Shown here piece after piece: positions 41,218 through 51,976 of a stretch of DNA of 64,000 bases. The notes below the pieces were generated by a model. That model was not told the origin of the DNA. It made no database searches and was given only the letters and a program-made list of their open reading frames with translations. Source of the stretch: Sycon ciliatum. Taxonomy: Eukaryota > Porifera > Calcarea > Leucosolenida > Sycettidae. The DNA lies in assembly GCF_964019385.1 (NCBI RefSeq), contig NC_088645.1, positions 36,511,303 to 36,575,302 of the forward strand, given 5' to 3'. Within the stretch, counting starts at the first letter, position 1. Each line of letters starts with the position of its first letter. A program made the translations under genes and the position numbers.

Positions 41218-41326
41218 CAAGTACACATTCTTTCTGCTGCTCCTCAGAGTTGCTTGAACAATCATTCATCAGGCAACAAACAACTAAAGCCAGGCATGCA
41301 AAAACAATGCTAGATATACCCATCAC
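41218..41326 (-). CDS. Candidate signal-peptide exon, overlapping a decayed hammerhead arm
   Basis: From ATG at 41326 the minus strand reads MMGISSIVFACLALVVCCL, a hydrophobic secretion-type leader, then MNDCSSNSEEQQKECVL. It meets a GTGAGG donor after 109 bases, ending in phase 1, exactly the phase needed to splice to the EGF 1 exon at 30664. Against it, 41211-41290 is about 89% identical to the hammerhead-bearing sequence at 43980-44055 in inverted orientation, so the ORF may be chance in transposon sequence. If real, a ribozyme arm was co-opted as coding exon. Promoter and transcript evidence are lacking. Confidence 0.35.
41236..41277 (-). ncRNA. Decayed hammerhead motif, family A
   Basis: Minus strand: GUUGC, CUGAUGA and the stem II region are recognisable, but GAAA has become GCAA and the stem III/cleavage segment GAGUA has become GAGGA. 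The catalytic core is lost. It is the inverted partner of the intact motif at 43990-44031. Confidence 0.6.
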
Positions 41327-41553
41327 GCAGCAAGCGCGGACACAAAAGTATCAGGCGCAAAGTAACTTAGTTAGAAAGACAAGTGTTAGAAAGCAGCGCA
41401 GTTGTCAGTATGCTTTTCAAGTGGCAAGCTTGTGAGTGTGGGCTTTGTACAAAGTGACAATTGTATTCGCGCAAGTTTGATGGAAGTTTCCGTTGCAAGT
41501 GAGGTGGGTTGTCACGTCCGTTGGCGGCAGTGCAGCGTGCCTTTCGTCACTTG

Positions 41554-43659
41554 TTATGTGACCCCGGTGAAGTTGGCTAGGCGATACTTGTTAGCGTGGC
41601 GGCATTTTGCGATGACTTCGCTTCTCTTGTTGAGCATGGTCTCGTCACCAAGGAGAATCCATATTTTCTGAGCTGTGCACGGGTTACATCTTTTTGTGGC
41701 GGTACTGTAGGAGTTGGCCTTTTCCTTTAGCTGGTAGTCTTGGTGGTGTTGTTTCTTCTCCCAGAGGTGTTTCGACAGCTCGGTGCTAGCACGGTATCTC
41801 TCATGTCGGAACGACGTGGTGTGGTTGTTGTATCTGGATTTGAACTCCGTTTCTGCGCAGCCAATGTATAATCTTCGCTCATCCTGGCTGGTGACATGTG
41901 CCTCGTATATCATGTGTGATGCCAGGCAGCGGCCTTCTAGTGGGCATTCGTCCTTTTTTCTGCAGTTACATGGCTTTTCAGGTTCAGCTTTGGTCAGGAG
42001 GCGCTTGTTGTGACTGCTGATAGAGGCTGCGACGTTTGGCAATCAGAAATAGCTGACTTTTTCATTGTTGCGGTTGAACAGTTTTGCGAGCGGGGTGTTC
42101 TTGACATGGCGATCAATCAGCCTCAGGAAGGTTGCAGCCACATTGGTTTGCACGTTGCGGCTGAATGGTGGGTTGAACCAAGTAATGTGGCGTTTTCTTT
42201 TCTCTTTTTCTTTCTTCCTTTGCCTTGTTCCGGTTCGATGTACTGGATCGTTTCCGTGTATCCACTTGCGGACAGGGCTGCATTATACATCGGTGCTGCT
42301 TGGCTGAAGGCATCGGCATCCGAGGAGTTCATTGAGACGCGCTTGCTGATGGCGGCAGGTAGTTGCTTTAATATGTTTGGTGGATGGTTGGAGTGGGTGT
42401 GGACGAACCGTGGGGCATCACCTGGTTTACGATGGGGCCGGTATCCTCCGGTGGACAAGTTGAAAGTAACGTCGAGGAAGCTTACAACTTTCAGGTTAGT
42501 TTCAATGGTCACACGTAGGTCGTTTGCCGAGAAGACTGCAACGAGTTTCTTCTTCAGCCATTCAACTGCACTGCCGGACACATTTTCCATGACAGCGAGG
42601 CCGTCATCCCTATACAGCCCTATCTGCTGCTGGGGCAGGTGCCCGGAGAGTTGGTGGAGAAGGTACGCTCCGACTAGCTTGCATGCCTCTGCACCATCGT
42701 AGGATCCCATTGTGATGTTGAATAATGTGTTGTTATCTTTCTTGGTCCATGCCTGGCCATCTTTGAACAGGACTGATTTTCGAGCATGCTTTATGATCCG
42801 TCGCTCCTCGTTTGTGACAGTGGTGTACAGCGAGGCGAAATCGAGGGCTTTAGTCAAGAGGGTCTCCGTGATTGACGGGTAATACTCTATTACGTCGAAG
42901 CATACAAACGTGTGGTTGCTCTTGTTGTCAATACCATTGAACCATTCGATGACTGATGCGGTACTTTTCCAAATGTTGACACTGGTCGCTGCTCTGGTTG
43001 CGCTGACTGCCCTGTCCGGTATTGCCTTGCCGATAACGCCGAGCTCCGATTTCGCGGGGTTGATGAGCCGGCAAGGGAGGTTGTTTGGGAATCTGGCCTT
43101 ATGATCCTTGAGCGTGACGAGTGCTTCCGACTTTGCCATTACGTCCACTCGGTTGTCGATTTTGAGTTTTTCGGCAAGCTGCTTGGCTTCCTGATTTATT
43201 GCCGCATATGTTGATTCCGGGGCCTGTCTGTAGTTGGCCGTTATGTTGTCCGTGAGGAGCTTTTCGTACGTTGTCTTGCTAACGGTATACAGAGTTTTAG
43301 TCTTGTCGGCTTTCACAATGATGTCGTCGGTCTCTGTAAGCGTCTTCACGTCCTTCTTCAGCTTCTCTTGAAATGTCCTTGATGTGCCTGAACTTTATGT
43401 CCGCTACCACGCTCAGTAGGTCATCTCCAAAGGCTTTGAGCTGAGGTACTTTCGGTGTTGGCTTTTGGCTGGGAAAACCATACGTCTCAGCACCTTTACC
43501 TTGGGCTTTGTTGCCGCTCAAGAAGAAATGGGCTCTCCAGTGCATTCTTCGGATGACACTCTCCACTTTCTCCACGAGGCTTTTACGGTAGGCGGTTGCT
43601 GATGGGAGGGGTATATTCTGCATTGAATACCCAAGGTCTGTCGGCCTTGGCGGGTCCAT
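41554..43659 (-). pseudogene. Penelope-like element family A, longest copy (A4)
   Basis: Three minus-strand frames, read in order. Frame 43659-43297 holds the N-terminal region (RKSLVEKVESVIRRMHWRAHFF). Frame 43349-42123 holds RT, with DDIIVKADKTKTLYTV (the DKG position is DKT), LVTLKDHKARF, first Asp in CFDVIEYYPSI, TMGSYDGAEA, catalytic GLYRDDGLAV and the thumb. Frame 42042-41554 holds the Cys cluster (CNCRKKDECPLEGRC) and GIY-YIG core LYIGCAE...SRYNNH. Frameshifts lie near 43340 and 42130. An exact 23-bp direct repeat (41198-41220 and 43758-43780) flanks the copy and could be a target-site duplication. It is inactive as written. Confidence 0.88.
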
Positions 43660-43792
43660 AGTTGCGTTGCTTGGGCAGAGTGCTCGATCTCAAGCGAGAG
43701 AGCTTACAATAAGAGAAGAGTGCTCGACAGTGCTGCAAAAGCACTGGAGCTGATTCACAATCCAGTATAGTCCTCACCAACTCACGGCTTTA

Positions 43793-43980
43793 CAGTCAAC
43801 TTCGCTAATAACGACTGCGGACATAACGACAATTCGCGAATAACGACAGAATTTCAATGCCCAGAGCAAAGTCCCCTCCCACTGTAATACATATAATGAG
43901 ACTTCGGGTATAACAACACTTCGCGAATAAGGACACCTTTTTGATGCCCCGCCGAGTGTCAATATAAGCGAAGTTGACTG
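43793..43980. mobile_element. MITE, CAGTCAACTTCGC ends, TA duplication
   Basis: 188 bp flanked by TA, with ends CAGTCAACTTCGCTAATAA and AAGCGAAGTTGACTG. It is inserted in GGCTT-TA-GTTGTTTGTTGCC, and the homologous sequence at 41277-41290 (minus) is uninterrupted, showing the empty site. Confidence 0.9.
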
Positions 43981-43989
43981 TAGTTGTTT

Positions 43990-44031
43990 GTTGCCTGATG
44001 ATTGATTGATCAAGAAACTCTGAGTAGCAAC
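43990..44031 (+). ncRNA. Hammerhead ribozyme motif, family A variant 3
   Basis: Stem I is GUUGC/GCAAC, the core is CUGAUGA, stem II is UUGA/UCAA with loop UUGA, then GAAA, stem III is ACU/AGU with loop CUG, and cleavage falls after GUA between 44026 and 44027. All core bases are intact. It lies upstream of, and antisense to, the family A ORF, as in the 13.5-kb copy. Confidence 0.85.
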
Positions 44032-44217
44032 AGAAAAAATGTGTACTTGGTGGGGACCAGGGAGTCGTACTCAAACTAGGGAGGTGACACGGCACAGAAT
44101 TCCGTGTCACAGGGGTTGACTCGCACCCGTAACCCCTCGTTGTTATTTTTGGAATAGTTCAGTCCAGTTCGAAAGGTCATACTCGGATCGACTCGCCTTC
44201 TGTACTTATATATATAT

Positions 44218-44302
44218 GTATGTGTTATTAGCCGAGTATCATGGCAATACCGGCAGATATCGTAACCAGTATTGCCCGTACTACGAGGCTAATAACACAT
44301 TT
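44218..44302. repeat. Hairpin, TGTGTTATTAGCC arms
   Basis: ATGTGTTATTAGCCGAGTA and the complementary TACTACGAGGCTAATAACAC pair over about 20 bases, with TGGCAATAC/GTATTGCC inside. It immediately precedes the next MITE. Confidence 0.75.
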
Positions 44303-44306
44303 ATTA

Positions 44307-44897
44307 AGCCTAGTTCACATTCGACGGGGCGCGACGGGACGCGACGTAAGGATCGACGGGAAGCGACGAGACGGTCTGATGGCGTCCAATGTGAACACCA
44401 GGAACGGGAACGCAACCGTACTACCGTACAGATCGGGAAGCGACGGGAAGAGTTGGATCGATCCAACTTTTCATACCGTAGACGGGCGTAGACGTTGAAT
44501 TCTAGCAACATAAGATCTCATGTCACTTATTGTATTTAGGGATAGTTGAGAAGCGTGACAGACGAACTATTCTATCATTTCCTGGGGCTATTATTTGAAT
44601 GCCACAACTTTGAGGGCTAATTTTTGGTCTTCACGAAAAACTGGTATTGTGAACTTGATTCCGCTTCTTTCAAGGAGAAATAATTGAAAAGAAGTCCCGA
44701 AAAACGAGAAATTTGGTCCAAAAGTCACCCCGTCACGGACCGTGCCTTATGACTCGCGCCGTTCGACGGTGAACGTCGCAACGACTGCTGCATGTCGTGT
44801 CGTACGAATCGTACAGGATTTTACAGCTCACTTCAGCCCTCCCGACAAGCCCTTACGTCCCAGTACCTTCGGCGTTGCGTCGAATGTGAACTAGGCT
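44307..44897. mobile_element. TIR element, AGCCTAGTTCACATTCGACG ends, TTA duplication
   Basis: 591 bp flanked by TTA, with about 20-bp perfect inverted ends and many CGACG/CGCGACG subterminal motifs. A TWA duplication suggests PIF/Harbinger or ISL2EU mobilisation. No transposase. Bases 44898-45228 hold only a short GGGCAATAT/ATATTGCCC hairpin near 45070-45115. Confidence 0.8.
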
Positions 44898-45228
44898 TTA
44901 CATGCATACTTTCCAAATTTGATGTACTCATCAACGTACACTGCCTTCACACGTGGAATTCGGGATCATGGTACTACGAAAAACCACGAGGCACATGTAT
45001 CCAACTGGTATTACATGCGCACCTCTTGTATGCGTATGTGTACAGTGTGCATGGGGTCAAATGCCGGGCAATATCGTGTAATATTGGACCGCCTGAGCGG
45101 GCTTGTATGGAGGAATATTGCCCGCTCTATCTGGTCGCTGATTGGCTGTAGACCTGGAAACGGTCACCTGGTATGTAATAAATATATATCTTCATATTCA
45201 CGACTTTAACTTGGGGGTATATACTTTG

Positions 45229-45845
45229 CTATCTCTTAATTTGCTGACCCAAAATCCTATATATAGGATTTGAAAATATGTGCGTTTTATGCCGTTGTTA
45301 TCGGTCATCACGACCAATAATAACGGCATAATGGTTTTCATGGAAGTTGTAAATATGTTTGAGGCATGAATGTTTACATTTTAGATTCATAGGGCGATAA
45401 AATCTCTGATGAATACCCATTTTCAGCAAGAATTGGAAATTTGAGCATAATTGTTCAGCTGCTGTCATGGAAAGGACTGAAGCAGTGAATGTGCAGAAGA
45501 ACATTGCAGGTGTGGCACGGGGTGGTTTCATGACGACATATCGCACATGCCGTCATGAAACTACCAGTTTTAAGGATAAAACAAGGTCCAATAAAATCTC
45601 AAATCCTATATAATAATTATAGGATTCGAAAAAAAGGCCACAGGCCTTAGTAATATTGGGCAAGGAGATGAGCCTGAGATGTTAATGTTTGAAAAAGTTA
45701 TCTTATTCAACTCTCAATATCTACTAAGACCTAGCAAGGAAGAATTGGTCACATACGTTTCCCTATGCTCGTGCCACACCCATTTTGAGTTGAAAAATAT
45801 AACCAAAATCCTATATATAGGATTTAGCAAATTAAGAGATATTAC
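45229..45845. mobile_element. TIR element, ATCTCTTAATTTGCT ends
   Basis: Left ATCTCTTAATTTGCTGACCC and right TTTAGCAAATTAAGAGAT pair. Inside each end lies the palindrome AAATCCTATATATAGGATTT, and a third copy of that palindrome is near 45600. A central hairpin has GCCGTTGTTATCGGTC. No ORF with recognisable domains. The target duplication is not clear. Confidence 0.7.
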
Positions 45846-46020
45846 CCACTTAGAGGTTGTGACTTTTCAATTTTCAAGGGAAAAAAATGAAAAGAAGAAA
45901 GAAGTATCAGCAGGAATCGAACTTGCAACCATAAGATCCCCAAGCACCTATCTTGACCACCCAGCCACCAGGGTGTTGATGCAGATGTCTGGAACACGCA
46001 ATGCTACCTACACATAATAG

Positions 46021-46286
46021 CAAGAGTACATGAAAACCAGAGTGTGCAGCTCGGATGGTTTGCTGTCACGGCGAAATTCCGTGATTACATCATTTTAGTG
46101 ATGTAGTGCGTACAAGCAGGATTCAAGCAGGTCTCTTTCTGCACAACTGCAGCTCAGTTGTACGCACTACGCCATTTCCCGCCTCAGATCTGGGCCAACT
46201 ATGATGTAATCACGGAATTTCGCCGTGACAGACACCCATAGCAGAAAAGGCCCCAAGCTGCACACTCTGGTTTTCATGTACTCTTG
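46021..46286. mobile_element. MITE, CAAGAGTACATGAAAA ends, 7-bp duplication
   Basis: 266 bp with about 30-bp inverted ends (CAAGAGTACATGAAAACCAG). It is flanked by ATAATAG on the left and ATAATAC on the right, a 7-bp duplication with one mismatch. A second inverted pair, CACGGCGAAATTCCGTGATT, lies inside, with GATGTAGTGCGTACAA/TTGTACGCACTAC. A related relic is near 49340-49450. Confidence 0.8.
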
Positions 46287-46292
46287 ATAATA

Positions 46293-47098
46293 CTTGGTCC
46301 GCGTCAGCAATATTGTCGCTTATCTTTCGACAATTTGAACTTAGCCTTTGGACATGAATGCCTGCACTTGAAGTGATAAAACTTGGTACGATAGACGGTA
46401 AGGTATAGAATGACAACTAGCTGTGAGGAATTTATTGTCCAAGGAAGGATTCCTACTTTTTTCGGTCCTCCTCGTTGCTGCTCTCGGCGCTGGTGACAAA
46501 TATTTTTGCTCGGGATAGACTCTCTTGCTTTTGCAAGCTCATCTCTCTTCCTCTCCGCTGCCTGCATGGCTATTTTCTAAAGAGAAGTAGATCGTGACGG
46601 TCGCCTTCTCTATAGGACTTCGCGTGGGCGGCACGACAGCCTGTCTGGTTCGAATCAGACGCCGTTCTTTGCAAGATTTTATTTTGAACGACGAGGACGC
46701 GTACAGTACTTGCCAATCTCCACAACGCGCTGGATACTCCGAGCGTTGAGCTGGAGGTAAGGGAGCTGCGATCTCAGCTTGACGAGCGATCCATGAGGTG
46801 AGCGATCTCGGCCGTACAGCAAATTGGAGCTGATTCCGAGTAACCGATTACTTTCTTGTGGCTTGCGCTGCTCTTGCCTGCACAGCGTAACAAGATAATC
46901 TGTTTAGATGCGGCGCTGTATCAATCAGAATCACCCACCTGTCGCTCTCGAAATCCACTCGAACTCTAGCTAGACCTTTCAGGTACTAGTAAACTAACTT
47001 ACTAACCAAAATTGGGATGAAATGGCCTGCCAAGTAAGCATTGGCGACATATAAACAAAGCTGAAAGATAAGCGACAATATCGCTGACGCGGACCAAG
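46293..47098. mobile_element. TIR element, CTTGGTCCGCGTCAGC ends, TA duplication
   Basis: 806 bp with about 37-bp inverted ends, flanked by TA. The minus strand (46567-46304) reads AERKRDELAKARESIPSKN and CHQRREQQR. The copy at 7911-8585 keeps much of this, so it may be a leftover exon of a transposase. It starts two bases after the right target duplication of the preceding MITE. Confidence 0.8.
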
Positions 47099-47164
47099 TA
47101 GTATACTATAGTATACTGGGATACTAAAATAGCTATTTCGGACCAGTATTTCAGGCCAAAAAGG

Positions 47165-47320
47165 AAGCTAGGTATAAATAGAAAAAACACCTATGTCTTG
47201 TGTTTATGGGAATATAAACACTGTCTATAAAAACCTGGGCTACGCCTCGGTTTTTATAGCAGTGTTTATATTCCCATACAAACTACGACATCGGTGTTTA
47301 TTCTATACATATACCGCCAT
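47165..47320. repeat. Hairpin, TATAAAAACC / GTGTTTATATTCCCATA arms
   Basis: ATGGGAATATAAACACTG and TATAAAAACC pair with the downstream GGTTTTTATA and CAGTGTTTATATTCCCAT around GGGCTACGCCTC. The outer segments CACCTATGTC/GACATCGGTG also pair weakly. It resembles the hairpin at 39577-39699 in design. Confidence 0.75.
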
Positions 47321-47354
47321 GGCTTTAAAGATGCGGACATACGGTACATAGAAA

Positions 47355-47784
47355 ATGTGTGGGATTTGTGCTGTTAATTCGAAGTTAGCAAACCATAATT
47401 CGAATTCATCTTCGACAAGGAACCCGATCAGAACTGCGTCACCACAACAGAGCTCCTACACGCCTGATACCACAGACTTGTTGTATGCGGAGAGAGCAGG
47501 TGGCCGTGACCAGCAGTTTAGAGGAGTAGAGCTACTTGCCATTGACGCTGCAGTAGCACCGGCTGATATCAATCGTCTAGTTCAAGGAGTTAAGTTACAT
47601 CCCACTGATGCTGCAGTACCACCAGCTGATATCGATCGTCCAGTTCAAGGAGTACAGTTGCTTCCCGCTAACACTGCAGTAGCATCGGCTGGTGTCAACA
47701 GTCCAGTTCGAAGAAGGAGACCACCCCAACGACTGACGTACGACTAAGGACTGCGGGACGCAATCTCCCAGAAGGCCGGGGAGA
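47355..47784 (+). pseudogene. LTR-retrotransposon Pol C-terminal tail and polypurine tract
   Basis: The plus-strand frame 47355-47747 has three degenerate 22-residue repeats (each FRGVELL / VQGVKLH / VQGVQLL followed by DAAVAPADI-like text). It ends RRRRPPQRLTYD, a terminal block common in Ty3-type Pol proteins after the integrase. It is followed by GAAGGCCGGGGAGA, a good polypurine tract touching an LTR start at 47785. All upstream domains are missing, so this is a 5'-truncated remnant, unrelated to the complete element at 23-29 kb. Confidence 0.65.
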
Positions 47785-48252
47785 TGTCATATCGGCCTCG
47801 GCAGCTGACAGGTTCTCCCGGGCTGTACAACGAACTTCCCCGGGTTGTACGCCGAACTAACGACTCTGCCGGTACGAGTTTACATGTTGGGTGAACGTGT
47901 TCCTCTCACGAGCGCGCGTTTGTACGGCAGCTGTCTTTTGTATTTACTTGTTATTTTTATCAAATGCATGGGATGTTGTATCTGCTAACTGTCTTATCGT
48001 ATACGCTGGCTGTTTAGTTACTTCCTCCGTATACAAAAACTTCGTGACATTTTTTTCAACGGTGCTGTTGAGCAAGAACCTGCTCAACGAACCGCGCCAA
48101 AGGCTGTCATTGACAACTCACATTCATGTTGAGGTAGGTTTGGTTGATCCCGAACAGATTCTCCATGGAAGCTATGCGTGTGAGGACGTTGCCGACAGGA
48201 ACTCACGAGTCAAATGAAAAAAAAACTATTAAACACTTGCTGGAAACTGACA
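47785..48252 (+). repeat. LTR of the truncated retrotransposon
   Basis: About 468 bp from TGTCATATCGGCC, directly after the polypurine tract, to ...AAACTGACA. Termini TGTCA/TGACA are inverted, as expected for an LTR. The end was chosen on that basis and no second LTR is in the window. Confidence 0.6.
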
Positions 48253-48384
48253 CCGTGACGAAGTGGAGCTCGCGCCTGGAACACGGAGTCATGCAGCACT
48301 CGCTGCCATGAAACTGGCCAGGCTCGTACTTGCGGTGCGCGGCATATGCAATGTGAGAACATCAATCGGTTCCGCTTGCACGGC

Positions 48385-48812
48385 AAGATGAAACAATTCT
48401 GTCGTCGTGCAACCAGCGCTGACTCCGGATCGGAATGTCGACGACCTGGCTTTCTTCGCCTTTCTCCAGTCAGACGTCTCCGTCGTTGTCGAGGGGAATC
48501 GCAGGGACCTCGTCGAAGCCGTTGTAGAATGCTGGGAGGAGTATCCTGCCAAGAAAATGCGAAGCGTGTGGATGTGCTTGAGCGACTCATTCCACGCAAT
48601 AATGGAGGCCGCAGATTGAAACGACTGACTATAGTCGACACCGATTCGTAAACAGCTCTGGAGATGAAGAGGACGTAGCCGAAGCTCCGCGTCAGATTAT
48701 CACTGCAGGTGAAAAGAGTCTGAACAAAATGCGAGCGGAAGCAGCGACTGGTGGCGATGCGGCGTCTACCTCGTCAGGTGACAATGACGGGAGCGACGAA
48801 GACTCTGAATAA
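48385..48812 (+). pseudogene. Tc1/IS630-like transposase C-terminus with acidic tail
   Basis: The plus frame reads VVVQPALTPDRNVDDLAFFAFLQ, in the style of the Tc1-family NSPDLNxxDLGFF block that holds the last catalytic residue. RRDLVEAVVECWEEYP and the MCLSDSFHAIMEAAD helix follow. A small frameshift near 48615 leads to DYSRHRFVNSSGDEED and an unusually acidic tail ending DNDGSDEDSE and TAA. A stop interrupts the part upstream of 48405. It is a fragment of a TA-targeting transposase lying next to the LTR remnant. Confidence 0.65.
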
Positions 48813-49844
48813 ACTAATTCTAATTCGTCTGAGTTTCTATTTTCTTTGTATATAGCTTGTAAAAAGGTTAGACAATGCCACGAGTGTTATTCCAAGTCAA
48901 ACGGAATAATTCCAGAGCTGTGCTCAGCCTTAAAAAAAGTCAGGAAGTTTTGTATATGGAGGAAGTAATTCATGAATAATACGCATTTCTCCTTGTCTTC
49001 TCCCATTGGTCAATTCTGCATAGCAACAAGCTATCTATGGTCTGATTGGTTGGCTCTTCCCGCCTTTGCTACGCCTTTGTCTAATTCGATCCTTTTTGTT
49101 CTCATACAACTCCTGCTGCTTCTGATCAAAAGTACCAACCAACCTTCGACCTTCAATCTTGAAATCACAGTTACTCTCAACCTTCTTCGACTGACCAAGG
49201 TGAGCGTGTGGGGCTGAATGGATACTTGGATCAACTATATTGTTTGATGACCTGGTGGGGTTAATACAGCAATGCGAATGTATATTATGTTGTAGCCTTG
49301 AGATCGGAATTGTGTATGTCCGGCATGACATATGCACTAGATCACTAAAATAATGTAATAGCGGAATTCCGCCATAATAAGCAACCTATCCGAGCTGCAC
49401 ACATCACTAAAATAATGTAATCACGGTCCGAATTCAGAATTCCGTACATAGCATGAAGGCAAGGGCAGAGTGTAGGGCGTACAGACCAATTCGGGACATG
49501 AACACGTTTGCAAAGGAAGTGTGGTTTTCTCCGGTATAGATTGTCCCAGGACATAAACAGAGCACCCCAGAGACGATTATCAAATAAGGCCATACTTACC
49601 TGCATGCATTTCGGTTACATTGGCAACCACATTGGTCATAACTCGTAACATTTTCTCCTTCCTGTATTTAGCCATGATGACGTTGGCTCAACATCCCAGT
49701 TCAAATGCACACATAGCTTAGAATGTATTTGAAAGGATGGTGAGAGGACAAAATGAAAAAAAAATGTTTTACCATCCGGTATTGCCCACAGTCAATTCAA
49801 TTGGAATTGTAGACTATGTTTGCCCCAGCACAAATAGAAGGCTA
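48813..49844. other. Non-coding stretch with MITE relics
   Basis: No gene recognised. Around 49335-49450, CACTAAAATAATGTAAT and GGAATTCCG motifs match the interior of the 46021-46286 element in two broken pieces. Confidence 0.5.
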
Positions 49845-50097
49845 CAGTGCATTTCAAAACTATAGACGCGTAGGGTTTTTGAAATATTTCAAATTTGGCT
49901 GGAACTTTTTGAGAATAGTTTTCGGAATATTGCTCAGGATCGCTCCACAATTACTCTCATATAGTTTCTAAAGGATTGGATAACAGACACCCAATTTGGA
50001 AAAAAATATGCACAAAGTGATCACAGATTTTATGTGGTATAGATGCTGGCATAACGGTTTTTGCCTAGGTACGCGTCTATAGTTTTGAAATGGACTG
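49845..50097. mobile_element. MITE, CAGTGCATTTCAAAACTATA ends, TA duplication
   Basis: 253 bp flanked by TA. The left end (with ACTATAGACGCGTA) and right end (ACGCGTCTATAGTTTTGAAA then ACTG) pair over more than 30 bases. No coding content. Confidence 0.85.
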
Positions 50098-51505
50098 TAG
50101 AACTGCCTTTCCTGCTGAATTCACCACACAACACGTAAGTGTCCTGATAAGGGAGGTGCTCATGTGCGTTGGCGCATACACAAATCGTCAAAATCTTGGT
50201 TTTGAGCTCTTGGCTTCATGTGGCATGAATATGAAGGCCAGGGATGCAGTTTCTTTTAGCTTCCCCTCGAAATAATAATAACTTTGTGACTTTGTTATTC
50301 ACATTGTTTATTTAATTTTATAGAAGAGAAGGACCATCAAACTACAAGTTACGCTATAATGTCCACTAACACCACCAGTTACTTGCTCCGCTAAAAAAAC
50401 TTCGTGATGGATTTTTGAGGGACTGGTTGGCGCACAAACTGCCGTGAAATGAGTCGTGATCACTTTCTCGGCCTTCCCTGGCATGTCATGAGAGAGGTGC
50501 GGTGCAAGGAAAGCGACCTTTTACAACAGGCGGAGCGAAATCGATAGTGATGACAGTCGTGGCCTTCGAAACTGAAATACCACTTCTCCGAGGGGATAAT
50601 TCGCTGCTCGGCCTCTCCACTACTCTAGCACTGAGTTTGAGAGTGATAGAGAGCGATGGAACGGAGCAGCGAGCCTACACAATGGACGAGTAAACAAGGA
50701 ACTGCTCCGATCGCACGGCATAATGAGATAATTCTGAATTCAAGTTCTTGTTCAACCTGCACAAAGCAGAGATTCGAATGCTGATGACCATGCATTTATT
50801 CAGAAGTCTGCAGTCCGACGCAAGCCTTGTGGCTTCAGTTAGTCAACTGGTCTTGCTGGCCGCTGCCGTTCAGTGCTGGCAGGGGTAGCCATCATAGAAA
50901 TTGGAATCAGTTTGGCTTTGCCTGTACTCGTGGTTTCGCGGAGTTCTGGAGAGCGAAAATGAAACCAGAGAGTCGTACAATATTTTTACGACTCCCTGGT
51001 GGTAACCAGTAATCGCCACCGCGGCAGATCACGCAACTTGAAAGCCAACTTACTTTTAAAACGACGGCGACATCAAGTTCAGTGGAGTGTGGTCAAAGAA
51101 GCTAAGGCAAGGCTGAAACAAGCAGAAAAACGACTTGAGAGAGATGACAACTCGCGTGCAGCAGATGACGACAGCGACGCAGGGCCAAAAGTAAGTCGAG
51201 CAAAAGCGACACAAACTGAACTCTCTGCTCATTCCGCCAGCAGTTTCTTTTGTGAATACGCTGTACATAGGCTGAACTACCTTCGACCAGTGATTCGCAG
51301 TTGATAGAAACTGTTCTTGACCTGTTTTGCTACCGTATAAAATAGAATGGACACGGCTTGAGTCAAACTCAGAATTGCCAAGACTCACTCACCTTCGCTT
51401 AATTCCCCAAAACAGCTGAATTTCCCATCACTGACAGATCGAGTAAAGTCACAAACGGTTTAAAGCTGTGTAGACCCAGGCTAGTACTAGACGTTTCTGA
51501 AGTTA
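50098..51505. other. No recognised gene; one charged ORF
   Basis: An ORF at 50999-51304 encodes a Lys/Arg-rich then Asp/Glu-rich 101-residue peptide (KEAKARLKQAEKRLERDD) with coiled-coil potential. No homology is recognised, no splice context is clear, and it may be chance or part of an old transposon. AGAGAGTCGTACAAT and ACGACTCCCTGG form a small hairpin at 50968-50998. Confidence 0.4.
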
Positions 51506-51861
51506 GGCCGTCGTCACACCACGTTCTCCGACTCCCGTTTACGTCTACGTCTATGGTGAAAAAACCAAAACGGGTGGTCGTGTCATCAACAGGCACAGTT
51601 CTTGACGCGTACACGCAGTCAGGTTTTGTGGAGAAATTTGAACCCACGTACATCGAAGTACAGGGTCGCTCGGAAAAAGGCTGGGGTAGATACGCACGTT
51701 CATACAAAAAGTCGTATACCCCCTCCTCTCCATACCACGTCCACGTCTCCCGTTTCCTCTGCTCCCGTTTTCACCCCGTATAAGGATCATCATGACAACC
51801 GACCAAAAACTCCTTACGTGGACGTAGACGCAGTGCTTTGTACCATGGTGTGATGACAGCC
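51506..51861. mobile_element. TIR element, GGC-GTC-TCACACCA ends, TTA duplication
   Basis: 356 bp flanked by TTA. Left GGCCGTCGTCACACCACG and the complement of the right end (GGCTGTCATCACACCATGG) pair. ACGTCTACGTCTA/ACGTGGACGTAGACG motifs are subterminal. It is PIF/Harbinger-type by its duplication and has no transposase. Confidence 0.8.
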
Positions 51862-51976
51862 TTAACGTCTTTTGCATAGCTGCGGGGATATTAAAACCGT
51901 TTGTGACTTTACTCGATCAGCTTTAATGTCCACATGTGAAAAGACAAAATTTAGCCCATCATTCATTCTCTCTTAC

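Noticed and set aside
41882-42042. Possible host GIY-YIG nuclease gene
   Set aside because: The GIY-YIG domain is contiguous, apart from frameshifts, with a Penelope-like RT and belongs to that element.
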